Source: Paramuribaculum sp. (GTDB taxonomy: Bacteria; Bacteroidota; Bacteroidia; Bacteroidales; Muribaculaceae). From it: 19,251 bases of DNA. The stretch covers positions 1 to 19,251 of the forward strand of contig JAIDXA010000227.1 of the NCBI GenBank assembly GCA_029058705.1, given 5' to 3'. Shown in pieces: positions 1-8,384 of this stretch (position 1 is its first letter; each line of letters opens with the position of its first letter). The translations under genes and the position numbers were made by a program. The notes under the pieces were generated by a model, which worked only from the letters and a program-made list of their open reading frames with translations, did no database searches and was not told the DNA's origin.

Positions 1-1
1 A

Positions 2-32
2 AACTCGGTTTTTCAAATCCGAAGACCGAGTT
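2..32. other. Imperfect hairpin at the left edge
   Basis: AACTCGGT (2-9) is the exact reverse complement of ACCGAGTT (25-32), and TTC/GAA inside the arms can extend the stem. There is no T-tract after it on the plus strand. On the minus strand the sequence leaves the window after the stem. It could be the terminator or leader hairpin of a gene to the left, but only one flank is visible, so the role is open. Confidence 0.35.
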
Positions 33-145
33 CTTCAAACAAATTGCTAATTTTGCACTTGCCAGTTGAATCTGCGCCTATCCGTAGCCGGCAGACGTGG
101 TTAAATTTGTCGGATGATTATTAAGAATGAAGCGGGAAAAATTGT

Positions 146-153
146 TATCTTTG
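146..153 (+). promoter_or_regulatory. Possible upstream -7 box (TATCTTTG) in the recA leader
   Basis: TATCTTTG fits the Bacteroidetes primary sigma -7 consensus TAnnTTTG. No good TTTG -33 partner lies at the usual spacing of about 19-21 bases. If used, it would give recA a leader of roughly 150 nucleotides. A further match, TAATTTTG, is at 48-55. These are motif matches only. Confidence 0.3.
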
Positions 154-254
154 TGAAACGTCCGATTGAAGCTGTTTTTCGGTGTGGATCATGAGGCGCA
201 GTCCGATTAACGATAATTTATCATACTGTGCACTGAAATTGCCCGCATCTGCCA

Positions 255-262
255 TAACTTTG
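255..262 (+). promoter_or_regulatory. Likely recA promoter -7 box (TAACTTTG)
   Basis: TAACTTTG matches TAnnTTTG exactly and ends 45 bases before the recA start at 308, a normal leader length for this phylum. The -33 region is weak (no TTTG at standard spacing). It is the match closest to the gene and so the best candidate. Transcription starting just downstream would exclude the longer reading frame that opens at 182. Confidence 0.5.
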
Positions 263-307
263 CATTGGACAATACAACTACGATATCAAACAAATCCACA
301 AATAGAC

Positions 308-1474
308 ATGGCAAAAAAAGAAACAACCAAAAAAGGCGCGGCCGTTGATCCCAAGGCGGCCAAACTGAGCGCTCTAAACCAGGCTCTCGCCCGCATTGAG
401 AAAGATTTTGGTAAGGGCAGCATCATGAAACTCGGCGACGAAGTGATCGAGGATGTCGAGGTGATTCCGACCGGTTCGATTTCGCTCAACTATGCCCTTG
501 GCGTAGGAGGTTTTCCGCGAGGCAGGATAATTGAAATCTTCGGCCCTGAATCATCGGGTAAAACAACGCTTGCAATCCATGCGATTGCCGAAGCTCAGAA
601 AGCGGGAGGTATCGCAGCCATGATCGATGCGGAACATGCTTTTGACCGTTTCTATGCCGAGAAACTTGGTGTAGACGTCAACAATCTGCTTATTGCCCAG
701 CCCGACAACGGAGAGCAGGCGCTTGAGATTGCCGAACAGCTTATTCGTTCGGCGGCCGTCGACATCCTTGTTGTCGACTCTGTGGCCGCTCTAACTCCCA
801 AAAACGAGATCGAGGGCGACATGGGCGAGAGAAACGTCGGGCTGCAGGCCCGTCTGATGTCTCAGGCAATGAGGAAACTGACGGGAGCCATTTCACGCAC
901 CAACACAACATGTATCTTCATCAACCAGTTGCGTGAAAAAATCGGGGTCATGTTCGGTCCGAGCGAGACAACGACCGGTGGAAACGCATTGAAATTCTAC
1001 GCTACAGTCCGCATTGATATCCGCTCGAGCTCGACAATAAAGGACGGCGAGGAAATACTCGGACGCCACACAAAGGTCAAAGTCGTGAAAAACAAGGTTG
1101 CACCGCCTTTCCGCAGAGCCGAATTCGACATCATGTTCGGCGAGGGGATTTCACGCTCCGGAGAGATAATCGATCTTGGTGTTGAATATGGAATTATACA
1201 GAAAAGCGGTTCCTGGTTCAGTTATGCCGGCTCCAAGCTCGCGCAGGGGCGTGACGCAGCCAAGCGGGTAGTTATGGACAACCCCGAACTCGCCGACGAA
1301 CTCGAAGAGAAAATCATGGCGGCAATGAAAGCCAAATCCGAAGAGCGACGCGGCGCAAAAGGGGCAAAAGTGCCGTCGGCTGCCCCCGCATCCGGCGAAG
1401 TCGAAGATCTTGACGAACTCGACGATCTCGATGCGGATCTCGGCGACGACTTCTCGATCGACGAAGATTTGTAA
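308..1474 (+). CDS. recA: Recombinase RecA
   Basis: RecA forms ATP-dependent filaments on single-stranded DNA, drives homologous strand exchange, and acts as co-protease for LexA-type repressors in the cytoplasm. The 388-residue product has the full family layout: an N-terminal polymerisation helix, Walker A GPESSGKT at residues 79-86, Walker B ILVVDS near 153-158, the L2 DNA-binding loop around TTTGGNALKF from 221, and a very acidic tail ending in DLGDDFSIDEDL. The frame is open from 182, but ATG at 308 is chosen: it begins the usual MAKKE-type N terminus, follows an A-rich stretch typical of Bacteroidetes starts, and lies downstream of the likely promoter. The length matches the family, and a strong terminator follows, so it is probably monocistronic. 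I saw no LexA-like operator that I could support. Confidence 0.97.
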   Translation: MAKKETTKKGAAVDPKAAKLSALNQALARIEKDFGKGSIMKLGDEVIEDVEVIPTGSISLNYALGVGGFPRGRIIEIFGPESSGKTTLAIHAIAEAQKAGGIAAMIDAEHAFDRFYAEKLGVDVNNLLIAQPDNGEQALEIAEQLIRSAAVDILVVDSVAALTPKNEIEGDMGERNVGLQARLMSQAMRKLTGAISRTNTTCIFINQLREKIGVMFGPSETTTGGNALKFYATVRIDIRSSSTIKDGEEILGRHTKVKVVKNKVAPPFRRAEFDIMFGEGISRSGEIIDLGVEYGIIQKSGSWFSYAGSKLAQGRDAAKRVVMDNPELADELEEKIMAAMKAKSEERRGAKGAKVPSAAPASGEVEDLDELDDLDADLGDDFSIDEDL

Positions 1475-1539
1475 TCCATAAAAAACATTCCACAACCGGC
1501 TTCGGGGGCAGAATGAACAAATATCCCTCAGGTCTGTGT

Positions 1540-1588
1540 TATAGCGTTAGAGAAATGTAACAATTATCTAACGCTATATTCTTTTTTT
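1540..1588 (+). terminator. Intrinsic terminator after recA, abutting the next start codon
   Basis: TATAGCGTTAGA (1540-1551) and TCTAACGCTATA (1567-1578) form a perfect 12-bp stem with a 15-base loop. TTCTTTTTTT (1579-1588) follows. This is a textbook Rho-independent terminator on the plus strand, 65 bases after the recA stop. Its T-tract ends one base before the ATG of the downstream protease (1590), so the hairpin fills the space where that gene's leader would be. Confidence 0.88.
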
Positions 1589-1589
1589 G

Positions 1590-3758
1590 ATGAAGATTAA
1601 AATCTCCGTTTCATTATTGCTCGGCCTTTTCGTCGCATTTGGCTCCCATGCCGTCAGGCTTTCTCCCTCACAGGCATTGCAGCGGGCGCTCCTCTCGATC
1701 GAAAGCTCTGCCACAACATTCGCCACCGCAACCGAATCTCCGAGGCTTGTCTACACAATTGAAAGCAACAATGCTCCGACGTTATATGTATATTCATTCG
1801 GCTCCGACGGATTTGTCATTCTCCCCTCAAGCGATCTGGTGGTTTCTCCCGTTCTCGGTTATGCCGACGGAGCTTTTGATCCCGATTCCATTCCCGACAA
1901 TCTGAAATGGTGGCTTGGTCAGTACAGCGCCGAGATTTCGCTTCTCGAGGATCGTGTCGTGACCCCCGCGGGAAATGCGGAGCCTGTGGCCATTGAACAG
2001 CGCGCCGGGATAGAGCCGTTGCTCTCTACGCTCTGGAATCAGGACGATCCCTATAACCTCCTCTGCCCGGTAGAAGGAACAACACGTTGCCCCGTCGGCT
2101 GTGTGGCCTCGGCGATGGCGCAGGTAATGAAGAAATGGAATCATCCGCAGACCGGAACCGGAAGCAAAACATATTTTTCATCGACTGCCGGAAAAGATCT
2201 GACTGTCGATTTCTCAGCAACTGCTTTCGACTGGCAGAACATGACCGACAGCTATGGCGAATCGAGCAGTGAGGCGTCACGTAATGCCGTGGCGACTCTG
2301 ATGTATAGTTGTGCGGTTGCCGTTGAAATGCGCTTCACCCCGACCGCAAGTTTTTCGAATTACACAATGGCCGCAACTGCGCTTGTCCGTTATTTCGGCT
2401 ATGACAAAAGCCTGCGCAATCTTTCACGAAACTACTTTGAGCTTGCCGACTGGATGACGCTGATATATGATGAGCTTGAAGCCGGACGCCCCGTATTGTA
2501 CGGCGGCTCGAACGACGAAGGAGGCCATGCCTTTGTCTGCGACGGCTACCGTTCCGACGGCTATTTTCACATAAACTGGGGCTGGGGAGGCTACAGCGAC
2601 GGCTACTTCCTTCTGACTGCCCTGAATCCGGTCGATCAGGGCATCGGTGGATCGGTCGGTGGATACAATCTCAATCAATACGTCCTTGTCGGCATACAAC
2701 CGGCGGCGGAAGACTCTGAATATATCCCCGTTCTCGAATTCATGTCCGACTTTACTGTCGGAGCTGACCGGTACGACCGGCTCGACGGAGTGGAAGTGAC
2801 ATTCTCCGATCCCGAAAAAATCTATAACATGTCGACAGACGAGATCGAAATATATCCCGGTGTGGCGCTGACTGACGAAAACGGAAATGTCAGCTATATC
2901 GAAGCCGATTCCTCAGTCATAATGCCGAAAGGGGGAAGCATAAGATCATACTCGATATCGGCCGACCGTTTCCCCTCTTCAGGAAAATATGCAGTGACTC
3001 CTGCCGTGCGTCTTGCCGACAGTAAAAACTGGTATGCGGCTCATGTCCGCATGACGGATGTGCGTCAGTATGATCTGACTGCAACCCCTGGGGCTCTCCG
3101 TTTTTCTGGCGTTGCCGAAGCAGCTGTGACTCAGGATTCATTAACCCTTTTGTCGCCGGTCCATCCTGCCAGAACATGTGGAATCACGGCTGTCCTCACC
3201 AACTCAGGCGAAGAGGAATACTACCGCACTGTCACCCCCGTACTCTGGCGTGGCGATGTGGAAGTCGCGCAAGCCGACGGCATAGCCGTTGATTTGGAAG
3301 GCGGAATGACACGCCGTTTCGAATGGATCGGTTCTTTTCCATCATATCTTTCGGCCGGAACCTATACGCTTGTCCTCGTCGACAATACCGGTCATAGACT
3401 TGGCGACGGGATCACGGTCAATGTCACCGATGTCCTGTCGGCCACTGACGAAGTCTCTGTTCCGAGTGTCCGTATCTGTGGCGCCGAAGCGGTTGGTTCG
3501 ACTGAAACAACCCCCATTCTGGCTGATTTGAAAAACTTCATTGTCGATATGACGGTAAGATGCGACAAGGGATATATCGGGGAAATTGTCAACGGGGCTG
3601 TCTGGTTCAGCGAGACAGAAGGCACAACCGGACTTGGCGGACGATTCATCGGACTCGATCCTGGATCACAGACAACGATTACCGTAACCAACGATCTCGC
3701 TGGCCAGCTCGACCCGCAGCATGTCTATCTCCTCTATGTCAAGTGTGAAGTCAGCTGA
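1590..3758 (+). CDS. Secreted C10-family cysteine protease (streptopain/interpain-like), truncated by an in-frame TGA
   Basis: This is a papain-fold cysteine endopeptidase of family C10, related to SpeB, PrtT and interpain. Residues 1-22 form a signal peptide (KIK, then a hydrophobic stretch ending near SHA). Residues about 23-120 resemble the inhibitory prodomain, with the GFVILPSSDLVVSPVLGYADG signature. The catalytic domain runs from about 145 to 375: Cys171 lies in CPVGCVASAMAQVM and His313 in GGHAFVCDGY, followed by FHINWGWGGYSDGYF. Residues beyond 380 are beta-sandwich-like and lack recognised motifs. The start is ATG 1590, one codon after a TTG in frame. The frame stops at TGA 3756-3758, but the same frame then stays open for 98 codons encoding a sorting-type domain. 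The protein is therefore probably active after prodomain removal but deprived of its original C terminus. No TAnnTTTG box is present in 1475-1589. Confidence 0.88.
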   Translation: MKIKISVSLLLGLFVAFGSHAVRLSPSQALQRALLSIESSATTFATATESPRLVYTIESNNAPTLYVYSFGSDGFVILPSSDLVVSPVLGYADGAFDPDSIPDNLKWWLGQYSAEISLLEDRVVTPAGNAEPVAIEQRAGIEPLLSTLWNQDDPYNLLCPVEGTTRCPVGCVASAMAQVMKKWNHPQTGTGSKTYFSSTAGKDLTVDFSATAFDWQNMTDSYGESSSEASRNAVATLMYSCAVAVEMRFTPTASFSNYTMAATALVRYFGYDKSLRNLSRNYFELADWMTLIYDELEAGRPVLYGGSNDEGGHAFVCDGYRSDGYFHINWGWGGYSDGYFLLTALNPVDQGIGGSVGGYNLNQYVLVGIQPAAEDSEYIPVLEFMSDFTVGADRYDRLDGVEVTFSDPEKIYNMSTDEIEIYPGVALTDENGNVSYIEADSSVIMPKGGSIRSYSISADRFPSSGKYAVTPAVRLADSKNWYAAHVRMTDVRQYDLTATPGALRFSGVAEAAVTQDSLTLLSPVHPARTCGITAVLTNSGEEEYYRTVTPVLWRGDVEVAQADGIAVDLEGGMTRRFEWIGSFPSYLSAGTYTLVLVDNTGHRLGDGITVNVTDVLSATDEVSVPSVRICGAEAVGSTETTPILADLKNFIVDMTVRCDKGYIGEIVNGAVWFSETEGTTGLGGRFIGLDPGSQTTITVTNDLAGQLDPQHVYLLYVKCEVS

Positions 3759-4055
3759 GCTCTTGCGCCTCCGGTCTATTTCAAAGCCGATCCGTCGTCG
3801 GGCATCGAAGTGATCCGCCAGGTCGGCCGTCTGACGCTGTTCACCGATAATGCCATTCTCCACATCGCCTCTCCGGCTACGTTTGACCACGTCTCCATTT
3901 TCGATCTTTCCGGACGATGCATATTGACGGAAGAAACCCCTGGAAACGCATCAGCGGCCGAAATCAACATTTCCTCTCTTCCGGCAGGAATATATGTCGT
4001 GAAAACCAGCGGAGTCGCGGCAGCTCCGGCCGCGGCCCGGCTTGTCAAACGTTGA
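3759..4055 (+). pseudogene. Severed T9SS-type C-terminal sorting domain of the C10 protease
   Basis: Directly after the TGA at 3756-3758 the protease frame continues unbroken for 98 codons to TGA 4053-4055. It encodes ALAPPVYF, then GIEVIRQVGRLTLF, VSIFDLSGRCI, and LPAGIYVVKTSG before a basic end RLVKR. That order (a short strand, a VxIFDLSGR strand, LPAGIYVVK, then a basic C terminus) is typical of type A sorting domains that send proteins through the type IX secretion system in Bacteroidetes. It has no good start of its own; an ATG-initiated frame exists only from 3810, inside the domain. I infer a single nonsense change, a sequencing error, or rare readthrough. TGA ends neighbouring genes normally, so the code is not altered. 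Confidence 0.75.
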
Positions 4056-4068
4056 TGTTGTTTCCTGA

Positions 4069-5349
4069 TCAGTCGGAGCTGTTGCCCAGCAGCTCATCAA
4101 ATAGATCCAGATAGCGTGAGGCAACGGCAGAGGCTGAAAAACGGCGGCGTATGTCTTCGTGAAGCGCTTCGCGGTCGGGATTCGATTCGATCGCCCATAC
4201 AATACCCCGGGCGAAATCCACGTGATTGCCATATTCGGCTATATAACCGTTGACTTTATGGTCTATGATATCAGCCTGGCCGCCTCGTCCGAAACTGACA
4301 GGAAGAGCTCCCGACGCCAACCCTTCGATCAATGTTCCGGGAAGCGTTTCATATAGTGAGCTGGAAAGAACAACTTTCGAGCGGGCATAAAGCTGGCGCA
4401 GTGTGTTCGGATCATTGATTGTTCCCAGATGCTGGAACGGGAAGCGGAGTCCGGCAAGCGCATTGCTGTCGCCGAGCGCTCCGAAAAATACGACTTGCGA
4501 CCTCTTGGCTATGTCGGGGCGGTTGTCAAACAGATAATTCAGGGCTTCTATGGCAGCCGGCAAACCCTTGATGGGATCATCAAGTCTCGCCGCACCCATT
4601 AGAATATAGTTTTCCGCTTCAACGAGCCTTTCGATGCGCGTAGTCGGATGTGTGAAGAAACTGTCGATCGGGAAGGCGTTTGGAATCACTCTGACATCAC
4701 GGTTGCCAAGCAGTCTGCTTTTCGACGAGCATCCGGCAAGCCAGTTGCTCACGGCGACAAACGTTATGGGAATTCGGTCAAACAATTTCTGTTTTTTTAG
4801 GAAAACAGAACGCGAAAGATCATTCGACGAACCGCCCGTAAGAAACTGACAGTGTCCGCATTCGTTGAAATAAGCCCGGCATTCGCGTGCGTGATGACAG
4901 ATTCCGGTCAGACACCACATGTCGTGCATAGTCCACACAATCGGCTTTCCGAGCCGCGACAGCCGTTCTATGCCCCGCAGCGACAGCAATCCCTGATTGA
5001 TCCAGCTCAGAAGAATCACGTCGGCTTCTTTCACCCATGGATGGTTGTGAACGGGAAGCCCCGTTGACGCCGTAGATACCTTGAACAGATTTTTACGTGA
5101 AAAACCGTTGCGCAGGGCAATTCCCAGTCGCTCGTAAAAGAAGACCGTTCCGCGCAGCAGTCTTGACGCTCCCTCCTCAACCGACGGATCTTCGCTGTAT
5201 TTGTTGAACACTACCATACGGGCGTCGACTCCCGCATCGCGCAGGGCCGCCATCAGCCTGTAAGTGACTATTGAGGCTCCGCCGAGCAGATCGCTGTGGC
5301 ATATTATGGCGACTTTCAGCGGTCGCCCGGATTGTTGAGGATGGGACAT
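4069..5349 (-). CDS. Glycosyltransferase family 4 protein
   Basis: This is a retaining GT-B glycosyltransferase of family GT4, which moves a sugar from a nucleotide-sugar donor to a glycan or lipid acceptor at the inner face of the cytoplasmic membrane. The product has 426 residues, the usual length. The N-terminal Rossmann part starts KVAIICHSDLLGGASIVTYRL, with the glycine-rich loop that opens GT4 enzymes. The C-terminal donor-binding part carries the EX7E motif ETLPGTLIE (Glu334 and Glu342), followed by GLASGALPVSFGRGG and NGYIAEYGN. A Cys/His cluster lies around residues 145-165 (WCLTGICHHARECRAYFNECGHC), seen in a subset of such enzymes. It converges with the protease gene, leaving 13 bases between stops. 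The DUF389 gene lies 57 bases upstream on the same strand, and the flippase is further upstream, suggesting surface-polysaccharide work. Donor and acceptor cannot be read from the sequence. Confidence 0.88.
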   Translation of the reverse strand: MSHPQQSGRPLKVAIICHSDLLGGASIVTYRLMAALRDAGVDARMVVFNKYSEDPSVEEGASRLLRGTVFFYERLGIALRNGFSRKNLFKVSTASTGLPVHNHPWVKEADVILLSWINQGLLSLRGIERLSRLGKPIVWTMHDMWCLTGICHHARECRAYFNECGHCQFLTGGSSNDLSRSVFLKKQKLFDRIPITFVAVSNWLAGCSSKSRLLGNRDVRVIPNAFPIDSFFTHPTTRIERLVEAENYILMGAARLDDPIKGLPAAIEALNYLFDNRPDIAKRSQVVFFGALGDSNALAGLRFPFQHLGTINDPNTLRQLYARSKVVLSSSLYETLPGTLIEGLASGALPVSFGRGGQADIIDHKVNGYIAEYGNHVDFARGIVWAIESNPDREALHEDIRRRFSASAVASRYLDLFDELLGNSSD

Positions 5350-5406
5350 TGTAGGGGAAAAGTGATTGTTTGGTATTATAATGGAATCAGTGTTGAAAAA
5401 ACGGTG

Positions 5407-6780
5407 CTACCGGTCAAGAATCGACCCCGCATCGACAATCTCGATTGACTTTAGGTTCAGGCGTGCACAAAGGTAGTCGGCAAGCTTTTTCCTGTCGGCC
5501 GCCGGCATCGGGGCCGAAAACGAAACAAGCGCCACATTGACAGTGTCCGGATTTCCGGAACGCGCGACCGGCGCGAATACCGACCGGTTCACCGCTATAT
5601 CGGCGATCTTCGGAAAAAGCACCTTGAGTTCGGGTGCTACTGAGCTTCCGCTTTCGCTGAGTTCCTGGCGGAAGCGCAAAGCCTGCCGCAAAGAGTCGAG
5701 TTGCTGTTGCTGCCCCACGATTGTCGACTGGGCCATCTGGTAGACATCGCGCATTCCATCCGATTCAACCGTGTTGTTGTGGATGATGTTCGACCCCTGC
5801 AGAATGACCAGATGCGTGCCGCTGAGCCCGTAGTCGGGCAGCTTGGCCGACAGTGCGAGCCGAAGCGAATCTGTCGGCAGCGGTTCGCCGATAAGGGTTA
5901 TGGTGATCGTGCGTTCGCCGTTGCCGGTCGATGTCTTTTCTGAAAGAACCTGCGTCGATGGAAACACACACTCCGTTGCAACGAATTTCGACGCCTGCAT
6001 CGCAAACTTTGTCTGGCTGAGCATTCGCCACGTCAGCCATATGCTCGGAAGCATTGTCAGGATTGCAAGCGTGTAGACAACGCGCCTCACTCGTCGGGCC
6101 CGTTGGGTGTCCACTGCCGCGTCTGTCTTGTATTTAAGGAGTTTGACTCCGATGAATGTCGCGAAGGCGATATAGATCGAATTGATCAGAAAAAGATAGG
6201 CCGCCCCGAAAAAATAGTTGAGCTGCCAGGTCGCAAGCCCATAACCGGCTGTGCAGAGCGGCGGCATGAGTGCTGTGGCTATTGCAACGCCTGGAATGAC
6301 ATTGCCCTTCGAGGTGCTGCCGATGGCAAGAATGCCGGCCAGACCGCCTACGAAGCCGATCAGGACATCATAGATTGTCGGCGACGTACGGGCAAGCAGT
6401 TCGCTGTGGCCTTCGCTCACAGGCGAAATCAGGAAATAGACCGTCGATGCGACTATAGAAAAGCCTGCGGCCATGATAAGATTCCTTAAAGCCTGTTTGA
6501 TCAGAGAGAAATCGCATATCCCGACACCCAGGCCGATTCCGATGATCGGCCCCATCAGCGGCGAAATAAGCATTGCGCCGATAATGACGGCCGTCGAATT
6601 GGTGTTCAATCCCAGCGATGCAATGAGGATTGCAAGAACCAGTATGACGATATTGGTGCCTCTGAACGAAACTCCTTCGCGGATCGCCTCTTCGCCTTCC
6701 GATTGCGGAAGAAGCTGGGCGCTCAGATTGAAATAATCTGAAAAATAGTTGAATAGGCGGCTTGCAGGGTTCGGACTCAT
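5407..6780 (-). CDS. DUF389 multi-spanning membrane protein (TIGR00341-like)
   Basis: The protein is of the DUF389 family, integral membrane proteins with no established reaction. From ATG at 6780 the product has 457 residues. Its N-terminal half is hydrophobic and includes GTNIVILVLAILIASLGLNTNSTAVIIGAMLISPLMGPI, the family hallmark (N-S-x-A-V-I-I-G-A-M-L-I-S-P-L-M-G-P), then further spans, with GVAIATALMPPLCTAGYGL as a second conserved block. The C-terminal ~200 residues are soluble and probably form a separate alpha/beta domain outside the membrane. The frame is open to an ATG at 6837, but the bases between encode an orphan repeat end (6797-6812), giving residues FQTLSK in that version. 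MSPNPASRLF at 6780 is the more natural N terminus. It lies between the flippase and the glycosyltransferase on the same strand. Confidence 0.85.
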   Translation of the reverse strand: MSPNPASRLFNYFSDYFNLSAQLLPQSEGEEAIREGVSFRGTNIVILVLAILIASLGLNTNSTAVIIGAMLISPLMGPIIGIGLGVGICDFSLIKQALRNLIMAAGFSIVASTVYFLISPVSEGHSELLARTSPTIYDVLIGFVGGLAGILAIGSTSKGNVIPGVAIATALMPPLCTAGYGLATWQLNYFFGAAYLFLINSIYIAFATFIGVKLLKYKTDAAVDTQRARRVRRVVYTLAILTMLPSIWLTWRMLSQTKFAMQASKFVATECVFPSTQVLSEKTSTGNGERTITITLIGEPLPTDSLRLALSAKLPDYGLSGTHLVILQGSNIIHNNTVESDGMRDVYQMAQSTIVGQQQQLDSLRQALRFRQELSESGSSVAPELKVLFPKIADIAVNRSVFAPVARSGNPDTVNVALVSFSAPMPAADRKKLADYLCARLNLKSIEIVDAGSILDR

Positions 6781-6793
6781 TGGTGCGGGATAT

Positions 6794-6812
6794 TTAGAGA
6801 GTGTTTGGAATT
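6794..6812. repeat. Orphan end of the GAGAGTG foldback repeat
   Basis: TTA followed by GAGAGTGTTTGGAATT (6797-6812) is identical over 19 bases to the left end of the repeat at 8569-8587. The match ends there, and no core or right end follows before the flippase stop at 6875. A chance match of this length is very unlikely, so this is a remnant of an element, or a target altered by excision. It lies 13 bases upstream of the DUF389 start codon, in the same orientation to its gene as the full copies. Confidence 0.7.
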
Positions 6813-6874
6813 GTTGGGCGGAACGCATGACTGACATGGTGGTTGCGCGACCGCTTTTCTGACTGCAGGGTCTT

Positions 6875-8380
6875 TCAATTGCGTCGGTTTCGGAGTCGCC
6901 CCGTCGGGATAAGCGAAGCGGGACTCACACCTTCAACTCTCAACACAAGTGCGATATAAAAAAACAACCACAGCGTTCCAACACCCATATTGATCCAAAT
7001 GTTCGCCGTTTCGGAAACACGAAGCACTCCATAGATTCCAAGCGCCGTGAAAAAGTAGACTGCAAGCCGGGAAACATGGTAGTTGACAGGAAAATATTTT
7101 TGTCCGAGAAAATAGGAGAGAACCATCATTGTCCCGTAGCAGCAGAACGAGGCCCATGCGCATCCGTAGAAACCTATCCGGGGAACAAGCAGTATATTGA
7201 GACTGACAACCACAGCCAGTCCGATGAGGGTCAGCCACATCCCCCACGGTGTCCGGTCTGTCAGCTTATACCATAGCGACAGGTTGAAACAGATGCCGAA
7301 AAACAGTTCGCCGAGCATGATGATCGGAACAACCCCGACACCCTCGCGGTAGCGGGCTCCGATGAACAGCTGTATGAACGGCATATAGACTATGACGGCA
7401 AGAAAAACAAACATCGCGAACGCCACGAACCATTTCATCACCGTTGAATAGATCTGTTTCTTATCCTCGCCTTTCGAACGTTCCCGGTCGAAGATAAACG
7501 GTTCATAGGCGAAACGGAAAGCCTGAAGAAACAGAACCATGACAACCGCCAGCTTGAAACATGCGCCGTAGATCCCGGTCAGAGCCATCCTCTGGCTCGG
7601 ATCGGAGATTAGATGGGGAAGGAGAATCTTGTCAAGATTCTGATTCATTATGCCGGCGAATCCGAGAACAAGCAATGGCCATGAATAGCGCATCATCTCT
7701 TTCCAGAGACTGCCCGAAAACCTCCATTTGAATCCGCTTATGTCAGGAAGCAGCAACAATATCATGACGGCCGAACTGATCAGATTGGCCAGAAATATAT
7801 AGCCTACGCTGAACCCTGGGTCATAAAACCAGCCGACAGTCGAGGGGGCTACTCCCATCAGCCAGGGACACATCAGTATAAAAAACAGATTCAGTCCGAT
7901 ATTGACGGCGATGCCGGCCAGTTTGACAATGGCGAATCTGATCGGCCGGTGGCGATAACGCAGATATGAGAACGGAATGGTGGAAAACGCATCGACACTG
8001 ACACAGACCGCCATCAGTACAACATAGGACGGATGACCCTCACATTCCATCCACCCCGTTATCGGAGAGAGAAAAATGACTGTCAGGGCGATGAAAACAG
8101 CCGAAGATACCGACAGCGAGGTCAAAGCCGTGGAATAGACAATCTTAGAACCGGAAAAACGCTCGTCGTTGGCAAAACGGAAAAATCCAGTCTCCATGCC
8201 GTAGGTAAGGAGTACCATTACAAGTGCAACGACCGAATAGACATAAGTGACAACACCGTATTCCGACGTGGAGAATACGTTGGTGTATAACGGGACAAGC
8301 ATCCAGTTCAGGAATCGCCCGACGATCGAGCTGATTCCATAGACGGCTGTGTCCTTGGCCAGTGATTTGACTGTTCCCAT
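6875..8380 (-). CDS. Oligosaccharide/polysaccharide flippase (Wzx-like, MOP superfamily)
   Basis: This is a lipid-linked oligosaccharide flippase of the polysaccharide-transport branch of the MOP superfamily. It moves undecaprenyl-linked glycan units across the inner membrane. The 501-residue product is the normal size and is almost entirely hydrophobic helices (12-14 can be traced). It opens with LAKDTAVYGISSIVGRFLNWMLVPLYT, followed by EYGVVTYVYSVVALVMVLLTYGMETGFFRF, the standard N-terminal signature. The C-terminal part has GFYGCAWASFCCYGTMMVLSYFLGQKYFPV. Its start codon is one base from the TTA flank of the GAAACTG repeat. The repeats therefore separate it from ruvB, which lies upstream on the same strand. 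The glycan carried is unknown. Confidence 0.9.
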   Translation of the reverse strand: MGTVKSLAKDTAVYGISSIVGRFLNWMLVPLYTNVFSTSEYGVVTYVYSVVALVMVLLTYGMETGFFRFANDERFSGSKIVYSTALTSLSVSSAVFIALTVIFLSPITGWMECEGHPSYVVLMAVCVSVDAFSTIPFSYLRYRHRPIRFAIVKLAGIAVNIGLNLFFILMCPWLMGVAPSTVGWFYDPGFSVGYIFLANLISSAVMILLLLPDISGFKWRFSGSLWKEMMRYSWPLLVLGFAGIMNQNLDKILLPHLISDPSQRMALTGIYGACFKLAVVMVLFLQAFRFAYEPFIFDRERSKGEDKKQIYSTVMKWFVAFAMFVFLAVIVYMPFIQLFIGARYREGVGVVPIIMLGELFFGICFNLSLWYKLTDRTPWGMWLTLIGLAVVVSLNILLVPRIGFYGCAWASFCCYGTMMVLSYFLGQKYFPVNYHVSRLAVYFFTALGIYGVLRVSETANIWINMGVGTLWLFFYIALVLRVEGVSPASLIPTGRLRNRRN

Positions 8381-8384
8381 TTTA

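Noticed and set aside
182..307. Upstream extension of the recA frame beginning at 182
   Set aside because: The extra 42 residues do not look like RecA, the likely -7 box at 255-262 lies inside them, and ATG 308 starts the canonical N terminus.
3756..3758. Recoding of TGA as selenocysteine or an altered genetic code
   Set aside because: TGA ends the glycosyltransferase, the flippase and ruvB in the same window, and no SECIS-like hairpin is apparent after it. A nonsense change is simpler.
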